64,000 nt of DNA from Parasponia andersonii (lineage: Eukaryota > Streptophyta > Magnoliopsida > Rosales > Cannabaceae): the NCBI GenBank assembly GCA_002914805.1, contig JXTB01000304.1:30601-94600 (forward strand). The letters are read 5' to 3'. Below, piece by piece: positions 54,887-64,000 of this stretch. Each line of letters begins with the position of its first letter. Position 1 is the stretch's first letter. The position numbers and the translations under genes are program-made. The notes under the pieces were generated by a model, which did not search any database, was not told where the DNA came from, and worked only from the letters and a program-made list of their open reading frames with translations.

Positions 54887-55923
54887 TGAATATGATTTAA
54901 CTAGGTTTATTTTAAGAATATAAAATAAGTTTATTTAGTTAGAGGAATTTCTTTTTCCAATAAAACGTTATTTTAAAAGTTTTATTACACATTTATTTTT
55001 TTATTATTTTGTTGTTGTTATATTTATGATCTTTTGATTAATAGAAGAAGGAATAAGACTATATTTAGATTCATACCTATATGTTTTGCACCTCAAATTA
55101 AGCTAAACTAACCGAATAAGATTTTCTCCTAAAATCCAAATAAGATAAACAAAATTAACAAGACAAAATATTTGCATTCTTCTTAATTTGAGGACTTCGT
55201 CTTGATCATTAATTAGATTCCAAAAAATGATACATATTAATTAGGCATATTCTTTCGTAAATAATTGAAATATAGTGAATTATTTTCCTCCTCTTTTTAA
55301 ATTCGTAAATATAATGCATATTTGCCTTGTACATTAATTAATTATTATTTCATAACTATAATATTTAGCAGAAACAGATCTAATTATATGATATTTTAGT
55401 TTATTTAGTACAAGTAAAAAAAACAGAAAATCTAAAATCTTCTTTATTGATAGTTCACATTACATACATGTTACGTGGATGGTAACTAAAACATTTTAGG
55501 TAGCTTGGAATTGAGATATCTCTAATGTAAAATGCTAGAAAATAGTACGCTAATATTATATTTAAAAGGACTAGCTAAATTTAGCACACACTTTATAAAA
55601 TTTGCTCTGATGGGTGTATACTAAAAAAATGTTATTTTGTATTTGAACACTATTTTCATTTATAATTCCTATTTTTTCTACTACTAATTCCTATTATTAT
55701 ACTATCTAATTACTAATGATGAAAACTCAACTTATTTTATCTACTAATGCAATAACTCATATTCTTTTTATTTTAATTTTTTATTGAATAAATACTCATA
55801 TTCTATTTAAATGAGCAAAATAGTCAACAAGTCACTAAAAAATGGAAATATTATAAAATTTAGTAAGCGATATAATAACAATATTATAAATAATGTCTAT
55901 AATATAAAATTCAATAAATGCTA
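54887..55923. other. Gene-free spacer between the two hAT MITEs
   Basis: About 1.0 kb of AT-rich sequence without an open frame of note. Short phrases such as ATTCCTATT and AATATTATAAA recur near 55660-55700 and 55860-55910, but no bounded element can be defined. Confidence 0.55.
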
Positions 55924-56516
55924 TAATTGCATAGAGATGTAAAATAGTGCAGATTGACCCACGTTTTATAAACCCATATAAGTTTTATATCAAGCCCGAC
56001 TCACCTAAAATATAGGTTGGTCTTACCCATTTATTAATGGGCCAGACACAACCCACATGCCCAACCCACATTTTATACGGGTTTAAGTGGGTTGTACCTA
56101 TGCAGACCAAATATAGGCCACAACATGGGTCTAATTTCATTGTTGCTATATACTTTAAAATATCAAATATGAGCCTAAAATCTATTCATATTCTTTTAAA
56201 ATTTAAATAAATTAAAAATAAACAAAAATAAGTAATAAATAATATTTAAAGCATATAAATGAAAGTATTTAATTAAGATTTTTTAAAATTTTAATTAAAA
56301 ACTTTATTAAAAATTATATATAGAATGACTAAATGTTGGTCGGGTCAGGCTGGGTATGTTGGCCTATGACTAAGGTCCTGCTTGACTTGTACCATGCCTA
56401 ATGGTCCAGCCCAAGCCCACATTTTGTGGGCCTAGGCAGGACTAGTACCGTGCTTTTTTTGCAGAACGTGGGCCAGCCCATAAAGCTCGGCCAATATTGA
56501 CATCTCTATAATTGCA
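55924..56516. mobile_element. hAT-type MITE, copy B, with perfect 8-bp target duplication
   Basis: The element is 55932-56508 (577 bp) with ends TAGAGATGTAAAATAG and TATTGACATCTCTA and a perfect 8-bp duplication TAATTGCA (55924-55931 and 56509-56516). It aligns with copy A over most of its length, including the AT-rich centre (AAATAAACAAAAATAAGTAA-type text) and the ACTAAAT, GTCGGGTCAGG and GCCCACAT boxes, with many differences. Same orientation as copy A. Confidence 0.9.
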
Positions 56517-57203
56517 ATATTGTAAAATCTAACACATACTAATGACAAAATTACAAACTTAAATACATGTTAATAATGACAATATTATAAATTTTTGAAT
56601 ATGCTAAAATTTTAGCATGTGTTATACATTATGTTATATATAACACAAGAAATTGAAGGTGCTAAAAAATATGTTATATTTGACATATCATTGGAGACAC
56701 TATTTTTTTTTTTAATGAAATGCTAAAATTTAACATTGGTATGAGTTTTAGCACTCTCATTGGAGATATCCTAAATATTATATAAATGTCTATTAAGAGA
56801 TATGTATTGGCACTATTTGCCTTTGGAATCAAACTAATTATTGAATCAAGTTTGGATTTGAATTTATGTAGGGGCATTATTAATTTTAACCCTGTTTTTA
56901 AGCTTACACTGAAATATAAGAAATGTTAGAAGTTATTTACAAAAATAGACGTTTTTTAAATGACAAAGTGGAAACCCTAACCGTACATGGTTGAAATAAT
57001 TTGACTACAATTGAAATAACCAAAATGATGGCAATAACTCACCTCCTCTACCTCCGATCGTGATGAAAATTCACAAAGGAGATTAGTCAAGAAGCTTGGA
57101 GTAGCCATATTCTAGAGAAGAAAATTTGAGCAATTTAATTAAGATATTAGATAAATTTAGATATGTAATATGAATTGATGACTAGTTTTAATAAAATTTA
57201 TAA
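56517..57203. other. Gene-free spacer
   Basis: AT-rich sequence between the second hAT MITE and the probable solo LTR. Two related phrases, ATGCTAAAATTTTAGCAT and AATGCTAAAATTTAACAT (56600 and 56717), hint at another small, unbounded repeat. No gene is supported. Confidence 0.5.
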
Positions 57204-59166
57204 CTGGGTGATAATGTGCTTTTAAGCTGTATTTCGATAAATTTTCCTACACTACTTTGTTGGTTTTCTTATTATTTTTAGGTTTTAATTTTTGTTTTTA
57301 TGTTTTGTAGGTGTTTTAAAAGAGTAAGAATGAAAAGGAACTACAATAGGAGGTTTTCTTATTATTTTTAGGTTTTAATTTTTGTTTTTATGTTTTGTAG
57401 GTGTTTTAAAAGAGTAAAAATGAAAAGGAACTACAATAGGATCAAAATGATGCAAAATGAAGAGGTTGACACAAAACGAGGCCAGTACTGCGACACTAGC
57501 TCTCAAATTGCAATCAGACAGAAAGTCAACGTTGCGGTGCCAGAAAATTGAGAGAAACTGACCCCTTCAACCTTTTTGGACGAATTTTGATGAGCTAACT
57601 TCGGGAAACTACTTCAGAACACTCCTAACCCTTTCGCACTATAAAAATGACTCTTTAGGCCAGAAATTCATATAGAGAAGATAAAAAATAGCTAGACACT
57701 AGAGAGAGACAGAGAATTGGAAGATTAGAAGAACTTTTGGAGATTGTTTGGGTAATGATCGTTATGCATAGAAGATTCTAGTTCCAGCCAACCACTTCGT
57801 TCTCTTTCTCTTCCTATTTCTTATTTTTTTAGTTCTTTTATGTAAGCACGATGATGATTATGATATTAAATTTTAAAAACATGCTTGGCTACGTTTTTCT
57901 TGTGTTTCATTATGGCTAACTGAAGCCCTAAATGTTGGAGCGGTTTCTCACCAGTCGTCCACGTGTCTTGAACTGCTGATGCTGGATTCTCCAACTGTTC
58001 ACATGCCCTTGCTATCTCACAAACCTCTGAACTCCAAGCAGGATCGGAGAGGCNGGCTTGTCCCTGCGCGCGCACCTACCCAGAAACGCATTAAATGCTC
58101 TGTCCGGGTCCGGAGCCGCGGGGCTGTTTTCCATTGCGTCCAGTCTGAAGACCCTTGGGGCTTCTGATCCCTACGACAGTTGAGGTGAGGGTCGCTGTTC
58201 CTAGACAGCAGACCCTTGGGGTCTGAAGATCCTTGGGGCTTCAAACCGCCAGCTGTCGTGGATTCGAGGTCTGACCGACTGACCCGTTTGGGATCAGTGG
58301 TGGATTCTGCCTTAAATTCGGAAGACCCATAGGCCGATGGTGAGATCACGTGCGGTCCGCGTGACCCTTCTCACGGTTCAAGGTTCAGGAATGGGCCCCA
58401 CACTAAACATGATGTTAATTTAGTTTATTTTAGATTTCTATATATTGATAATTCATTCTAAATTGTTTCTATTCTTCTATATTTCGGATGTTTATGAATC
58501 CTATATTAAATTATTTAGGTAGTCAACTAAATGAATTGATATAGAGATTGAATATTAAATTAGATTCTTAGATCCGTAATTGACTAGATTTTCTAATTAT
58601 GAGTAAAAAAATTTAGCTAATTGAATAATACTATGTTTTATTAGCTATAATGAAAGATATATTTTAGGTTAAAAATAATCTGAGCTTGTATATTTGTTAC
58701 CTAGGATTGACCGAACTTTCTATGTTTAATGCATTAATTAGGTTAATTAAGAGAGCTTGTTCGAAGTTGTCTATATTAATAGGATCTAGATGAAGAGCTT
58801 AATTTATCTAGTGAACCCTAAGGAAAATCAGAGGTAATAGAGTTTATTGTTATCTCTAGTCAATAATTTAGATGAATGATTGATTATAGAACTTATTAAC
58901 TGAATTAGTAGAATTGTCTAGGATGGATATGAAACTTTTAACCAAAGTTTTTCTCTAATTGATTTTTGTTTATTTTTTAATTTTGTTCTATTTATTTGCT
59001 TTGTTTACAAACCCCCAATTCACTAGAATAATTAGAAATCATTAGTAATTAAAAAATTCGTTCTACGTGGGATCAATCTTTCTTGTTATTATACTAGATT
59101 TAATTAGAGTACTAGTAAAAGGTATTTAATTTAATTTAATTACATTAAGGACAATACATCAATGGG
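57204..59166 (+). mobile_element. Probable solo LTR of a Ty3/gypsy (Tat/Athila-like) element
   Basis: The candidate LTR is 57209-59161 (1953 bp), starting TGATAATGTGCTTTTAAG and ending AAGGACAATACATCA. Flanks CTGGG (57204-57208) and ATGGG (59162-59166) match at four of five bases. The 3' part (TTCGTTCTACGTGGGATC, ACTAGATTTAATTAGAG, TTAATTACATTAAGGACAAT) resembles LTR ends that in Tat/Athila-type elements precede an Asp-tRNA primer site, but here no primer site follows, so the internal part is gone. A GC-rich island at 57930-58390 contrasts with the rest and carries an N at 58054. Open frames in it (57866-58349) are not protein-like. Confidence 0.55.
57262..57440 (+). repeat. 90-bp tandem duplication inside the LTR
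   Basis: The unit starting GGTTTTCTTATTATTTTTAG (57262-57351) is repeated directly at 57352-57440 with one visible difference (AGAGTAAGAA against AGAGTAAAAA). The near identity shows it arose much later than the LTR. Confidence 0.92.
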
Positions 59167-60420
59167 ACCATTTGAACACCATGCTCCTAGGTATGAATCC
59201 TAATTTATCTAGGATTCTAAATATAGATAACTAGAAGAACTGAGTATTTTATAAGCCCTAGTAGATGTAAAACTCTAGATCTTGGTTTCTATTTATATAC
59301 TAGAATGTGTAGCCGTATTAATGATAAAACAGAAAGAGAGAGATAGAGAGCAATAATGAAACTTGAAGAGATAGATATTTCAGGTTTTCAGGATACTAAA
59401 TGCTTAAAGTGAAATTGGATTCTTGGGGTTTTTGGGGGCTAGTGAAAAATTATGGTATACATGGGCTTTTGGGGCTCCGAGTGGACAAAAATTAAGTGTA
59501 ATTATTATGTTAATTTCTTAGTAGAACACTTGCTAGTTTGATCTCCCTTACATCGACATAGGCAAATTAGGCCAAACCGCATTACAAACTTTTAAAAAAA
59601 AAAAATCTATGTGTTTGTTTAGTTCTAAATTCACTCAGGAATTTAGATTAAAATCGTGTTTTTGGCTATGTGGATTTATAATAAGTGATATCAAAAACAA
59701 GTTTGGTTAACATCCGTGGTGCCCAAGATTCTTACATGCATATTAAGCCAATAATAAATATTTTCTAATTGCGTATTAGGCATCTAGAAGTCCTTAATAG
59801 CAGTTTTATAGTAACATACTCATTCATTATATTATGTGCATTTACATACATGTTATTATACTAATGATTGTCGAAGTATCACAATGCAGTGTAAAGGTTC
59901 AATACCCTCAGAGAGAGAGCTTGGTGTGCTAAAAGAACAAAGAATATAATTATGAAAGTAATACTATATTTGCATTATTAATTGGAGTGTAATTGGCTTA
60001 TTTGTACGCTTAATGATTAGTTATGGGGCTAGGTTCTACCAAATTACAATAAGATTAGCCATAAAGAATTATAAGTCAAAGTATGACTAGTTTTCACTTT
60101 CTAAGGTAGGATTCACCAACTTTGGCTATACTTGGGTGTATAGGAGTGACCAGCAATGTGGTGACTATGCTAAGGATGTTCTAGAGCTGAACACATGGAA
60201 ACTAATGTGTAAAATACCCAAAATACCACTTCAAATTTAAGTTATACCTTTTCTTAGCCATTAAGTATTGATTTTGGGTCAAATCTGGTTATTTACTTTT
60301 CCTTTCTCTCCAGCCACGACTTGAAACTCTCCAATGCTTTTTCTAACTTCTCTTAACTTCTCTCAAATATTTCCAAGAGTTTCCAAGTGGTAGAACTCAA
60401 ATTGGAGCCCTAGAAAGCAA
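59167..60420. other. Region upstream of the gypsy coding part, possibly a 5' LTR remnant
   Basis: No gene. 59960-60420 (TAGGAGTGACCAGCAATGTG, GTAAAATACCCAAAATACC and a pyrimidine-rich TTCTCTCCAGCCACGACTTG stretch) has the look of the 3' half of a chromovirus LTR, directly before the gag remnant. TATCAGAGC at 60463-60471 resembles the core of an initiator-tRNA primer site. The matching 3' LTR lies outside the window, so this cannot be confirmed here. Confidence 0.35.
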
Positions 60421-62082
60421 GAGACACCAAAACTAGTCAAGGTAATACTATTAAATTCTTCTTATCAGAGCACTCAGGCAAGGCCGCAACAGTCACAGGG
60501 TGCTTCGCAGGCTTTTACTTCCCCTCAGCCTTATCAACATCAGTACCGCCCTCAGGGTTTAACTCAGAACTTTCAGACTCCTCAGGCTTCAGGGAGTCAG
60601 GGTGGACGTAGTTTTGGCAGTAGTGGCCCAAGATCCAGCAGTAGCCGTCCTGGCCAGGGAAGAGGCAACAAAGGGAAAGGAAAGGTGACTGGCCAAGCCT
60701 ATGCTTTTACTGGGGCAGACGACACTCAGGATCGCACCGGTCGAGGTGTTGTTGACGGTATGATCCTTCTCTCACACTCTTGGACACATGTTTTGTTTGA
60801 TACTGGTGCATCCCATTCATTCATATCCTTATTGTTTGCTCAACTGTTGGGGTTGAAATTTTCTGATTGGGATTATGTATTGTCGTTGGGTACACCTTTG
60901 GGAGGAATGGCCGATGTGTCTAGTGTGTGTAAGTCTTGTCGGGTTATGATTGGCGATAGGAAGCTTCTTGCTGATTTGATTGTGTTGCCAATGGGACAGT
61001 ATGACGTGATACTCGGTATGGATTGGTTGTCGAAGTATCGAGCCATTGTGGACTGTCATAAGAAGCGGGTGACTCTTTTTCCTAGTGATGGATATCCTAT
61101 TATCTATCAAGCTGGGATGAGTCCGTTGAAGCCTAGTCCTGTTCTGAAAGCGTGCATGGGTGGAAGAAAGAAACTTGAGTGTTATGGGAACTTGTTTGCC
61201 ATGGATGGTAAAGTGAGGACAGACGATCAAGACCTATGGATTCCGGTGGTGTGTGAGTATTCGGAGGTGTTTCCTGAAGACCTTCCTGGGTTACCACCTG
61301 ATAGGGAGATCGAGTTCTGTATTGAACTAGTTCCTGGAGCTCAGCCAGTTTCTATTCCAGCCTATCGCATGGCACCTGTTGAGATGGAAGAATTAAGAGA
61401 ACAATTGGACGATCTGCTTTCCAAGGGATTTATTCGCAGTAGCACTTCTCCTTGGGGTGCTCCCGTTTTGTTTGCGAAGAAAGCTGATGGTTCGTTGAGA
61501 CTTTGTGTGGATTATCGGAAGTTGAACCAGTTGACAGTGAAGAACAAGTATCCTTTGCCAAGGATAGATGAGTTGTTTGATCAACTCGGTGGTTCAAGAT
61601 TCTTCTCTAAGATCGATTTGAGATCTGGTTATCATCAGTTGAAGATAAGGGAGGATGATATATCGAAGACAGCATTCAGAACCCGATATGGTCACTTTGA
61701 ATTTCTGGTGATGCCATTTGGTTTAACGAATGCACCCGCAGCCTTCATGGATCTCATGAATCGGATTTTCAGGCCGTTTTTGGATCGTTTTGTGGTCGTA
61801 TTCATTGACGATATCCTGGTGTATTCCAAGACTCAAGAAGAGCATGCTGAACATATGGGGATAGTACTCAAAACCTTGAGAGATCATCAGTTATACGCCA
61901 AGAAATCGAAATGTGACTTTTGGATGTCAGAAGTGAAGTTCTTGGGTCATGTGATTTCTCACAGAGGTATTTCAGTTGATCCCGCTAAGATTGAAGCTAT
62001 TCTGGAGTGGGAAAGACCGAGAAATGTAACAGAGGTACGTAGTTTCCTTGGATTGGCAGGCTACTACCGTCGTTTTGTGTAA
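60421..62082 (+). pseudogene. Gypsy gag tail, protease and reverse transcriptase
   Basis: The frame is open from before 60421 to TAA at 62080-62082. It begins with a Gln/Ser-rich gag tail ([29 protein letters not shown]), then aspartic protease with [13 protein letters not shown] at about 60790-60830, then reverse transcriptase with [35 protein letters not shown] and the catalytic [10 protein letters not shown] (about 61800-61830). The stop falls in the conserved [10 protein letters not shown] segment after the thumb. There is no initiating gag start; the Met at 60685 lies inside the gag tail and is not a true start. Confidence 0.88.
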
Positions 62083-62973
62083 GATTTCTCGAGGATCGCT
62101 TTGCCTTTGACGAAGTTGACCAGGAAGGACGCCAAGTTTGTTTAGGATCACGAGAGTGAAGAAGCTTTTGTCAGATTGAAGCAGAGTTTGACCATCGCAC
62201 CTGTTTTTACTGTTCCTGACAGTAACGAGCCTTATGTGGTGTATACCGATGCCTCAAATATGGGTTTGGGATATGTCTTGATGCAGAATGGTCGAGTTGT
62301 GGCTTATGCTTCCCGTCAGTTGAAGCCACATGAAAGAAACTATCCCACTCATGTTCTGGAACTTGCAGCAGTGATCTTTGCCTTGAAGATTTGGCGATGT
62401 TACTTGTATGGTGTGAAGTTCGACATATTCTCCGATCATAAGAGTTTGAAGTATCTCTTTACCCAGAAGGATTTGAACTTGAGACAGCGAAGATGGGTTG
62501 AGTATATGGAGGATTATAACTTTGACCTACAGTACCATCCTGGTAAGGCCAATGTTGTAGCCGATGCACTGAGTAGGAAGCCTCGTGGTGCACTAGCTGC
62601 ACTGGTGTTTGAAGATTGGAAAAACTCAGTTGCGATTGGTGATTACAACTTGCAGTACTTCGAGAATGAAGACGTGGCTTACCTGAGCAACATTGTAATT
62701 TCACCATCTCTTCTCCAGACAATCCAGCAGAGTCAGTGGCAAGACAGGGAGTTGAGGACAACCTGGAACCGACTTCGAAATGGTGAACAGTTAGATGGTT
62801 GGAGCACTAACCAGGAAGGGTTTTTGCTTTTCAATGGGAAGTTGGCTGTAGCTAATGACCCTAATCTTCGAGAAACCATTCTAACAGAGGCTCACAAATC
62901 AAGGTTCGCAGTACATCCAGGCAGTACCAAGATGTACCGGGACTTGAACAGCAGTATTGGTGGAAAGGGATGA
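62083..62973 (+). pseudogene. Gypsy RNase H and start of integrase
   Basis: Same frame as the reverse transcriptase but separated from it by TAA (62080) and by TAG at 62143-62145. RNase H is clear: [62 protein letters not shown] and [10 protein letters not shown]. The His half of the integrase zinc-binding domain ([19 protein letters not shown]) follows; the frame is then lost near 62945 and ends at TGA 62971-62973. Confidence 0.88.
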
Positions 62974-64000
62974 AGAAGGATGTAGCTACCTTCGTGGCTA
63001 AGTGTTTGACTTGTCAACAAGTCAAGGCTGAACACCAGAGGCCAGCTGGATTACTTCAGCCGTTGCCAATTCCGGAGTGGAAATGGGATAAGATCACGAT
63101 GGACTTCGTGACTAGTTTGCCGAAGACCTTGAGGAAGAATGACGCAGTTTGGGTGATAGTCGATCGGTTAACGAAGAGTGCTCATTTTATACCAATCCGG
63201 ATTGACTACTCTCTCACTAAGCTTAGTAGACTGTATGTGAAGAACATCATACGCTTGCATGGTGTGCCTTCAAGTATAGTATCTGACAGAGATCCAAGGT
63301 TTACTTCTAAGTTTTGGAGAGCCTTGCAGAAAGCGTTTGGTACGCAGTTGGATATCAGTACAGCTCACCATCCTGAGACAGACGGTCAATCTGAAAGGAC
63401 TATTCAGATTCTTGAGGACATGCTACGTTGTTGCATACTGGATTTTGGTGGGAACTGGGATGATCATCTTCCTTTGGTGGAATTTGCGTATAATAACAGT
63501 TACCAGACCAGTGTGGGTATGGCTCCATATGAAGTGTTATATGGGAGACCGTGTAGATCGCCTTTGTGTTGGGCAGAACCAGAAGAGCATGTTACTCTCG
63601 GACCTAAATTGATTGAAGAGACTACTGAGAAGATCAAGGATATCCAAGAGAGACTCAAAGAGATTCAGAGTCGCCAGAAGAGTTATGCTGACCCGAAGAG
63701 GCGTGAGGTAGAGTTCGAAACTGGTGATTCCGTATTCTTGAAAGTGACTCCAAGGCGAAGTGTTACAAGATTTGGAGTTAAGGGTAAGCTTGCTCCAAGG
63801 TATATTGGTCCCTTTGAGATCACTGAGAGAATTGGACCAGTGGCTTATCGCTTGAATCTACCTGCACAGTTGGGTCACGTGCATAATGTATTTCACGTGT
63901 CGATGTTGAAGAAGTACACGCCGGACCCATCTCATGTTGTTCAGTACGTGCATGTACCGATTCAAAAGGATGTGTCCTATGAAGAGCAACCTGTTCGTTT
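62970..64000 (+). pseudogene. Gypsy integrase core and C-terminal domain
   Basis: A shifted frame, open from 62970 to the window edge. CLTCQQ supplies the Cys half of the zinc-binding domain. The D-D-E core is complete: Asp in ITMDFVTSLP, Asp in VSDRDPRF, Glu in ERTIQILEDMLR. Conserved HHPETDGQSER, PLVEFAYNNSYQTS and APYEVLYGRPCRSP follow, and the C-terminal GPFEI / HVSMLKKY module starts near 63808. No stop is seen in about 343 codons. The break lies between the His and Cys pairs of the zinc domain. Confidence 0.88.

Larger units (their letters stand above)
60421..64000 (+). mobile_element. Degenerate Ty3/gypsy retrotransposon (chromovirus type), runs off the window
   Basis: Order of domains is gag tail, protease, reverse transcriptase, RNase H, integrase, as in Ty3/gypsy. 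Most of gag including its zinc knuckle is missing at the 5' side. Stops at 62080 and 62143 and a one-base frame change near 62945 break pol. The integrase C-terminus ends with GPFEITERIGPVAYRL and VFHVSMLKKY, typical of chromovirus (Tekay/Del-like) elements; a chromodomain, if any, would lie beyond 64000. Codon usage is less AT-biased than the surroundings. Confidence 0.9.

Noticed and set aside
57866..58349. Overlapping GC-rich open frames of 62-110 codons on both strands
   Set aside because: They lie in the GC island of a probable LTR, contain an N, lack any domain, and exist on both strands because stop codons are rare in GC-rich DNA.

Overview
The window is nuclear DNA from a flowering plant, most likely a eudicot. 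It is AT-rich, its genes carry many short GT-AG introns, it encodes a plastid-type tetrapyrrole enzyme and a plant RBP47 protein, and the spaces between genes are full of plant-type LTR retrotransposons, hAT and CACTA relics and MITEs. I cannot name the species. Three single ambiguous bases (N) lie at 8687, 29526 and 58054.

Layout. Positions 1007-31877 hold a tandem array of three plus-strand serine carboxypeptidase genes (1007-8205, 10544-14856, 27958-31877). Each splices into an intact eight-exon reading frame (498, 490 and 488 codons) with the Ser-Asp-His triad, a signal peptide and the N-G-G-P-G-C-S-S motif. Exon phases are identical, and about 330 bp of promoter, a block of intron 1 and several hundred bp of 3' flank are also shared, so large units were duplicated. 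The gap between copies 2 and 3 is stretched to 13 kb by older repeats and by a 6.2-kb non-autonomous LTR retrotransposon (16802-22993, perfect 5-bp target duplication) that keeps only a damaged gag.

Next come two minus-strand housekeeping genes. Uroporphyrinogen-III synthase (32601-38615, nine exons, 300 aa) makes the tetrapyrrole ring precursor of chlorophyll and heme. An RBP47-type protein with three RNA-recognition motifs (41723-45663, six exons, 412 aa) has a last intron that appears to use a GC donor beside a long CA repeat.

From about 46 kb to the end I see no host gene. The region holds a decayed CACTA-like fragment with partly duplicated pieces and a tRNA-derived SINE inside (50.7-53.95 kb), two related hAT MITEs with perfect 8-bp target duplications (54320-54878 and 55932-56508), a probable solo LTR of about 1.95 kb (57209-59161), and a Ty3/gypsy element that runs off the window (60.4-64 kb) with stops, a frameshift and most of gag missing.

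I found no clearly new biological system. The most useful points are the well-bounded carboxypeptidase duplication with its conserved non-coding blocks, the probable GC-AG intron, and the nested transposons whose ends can be fixed exactly.
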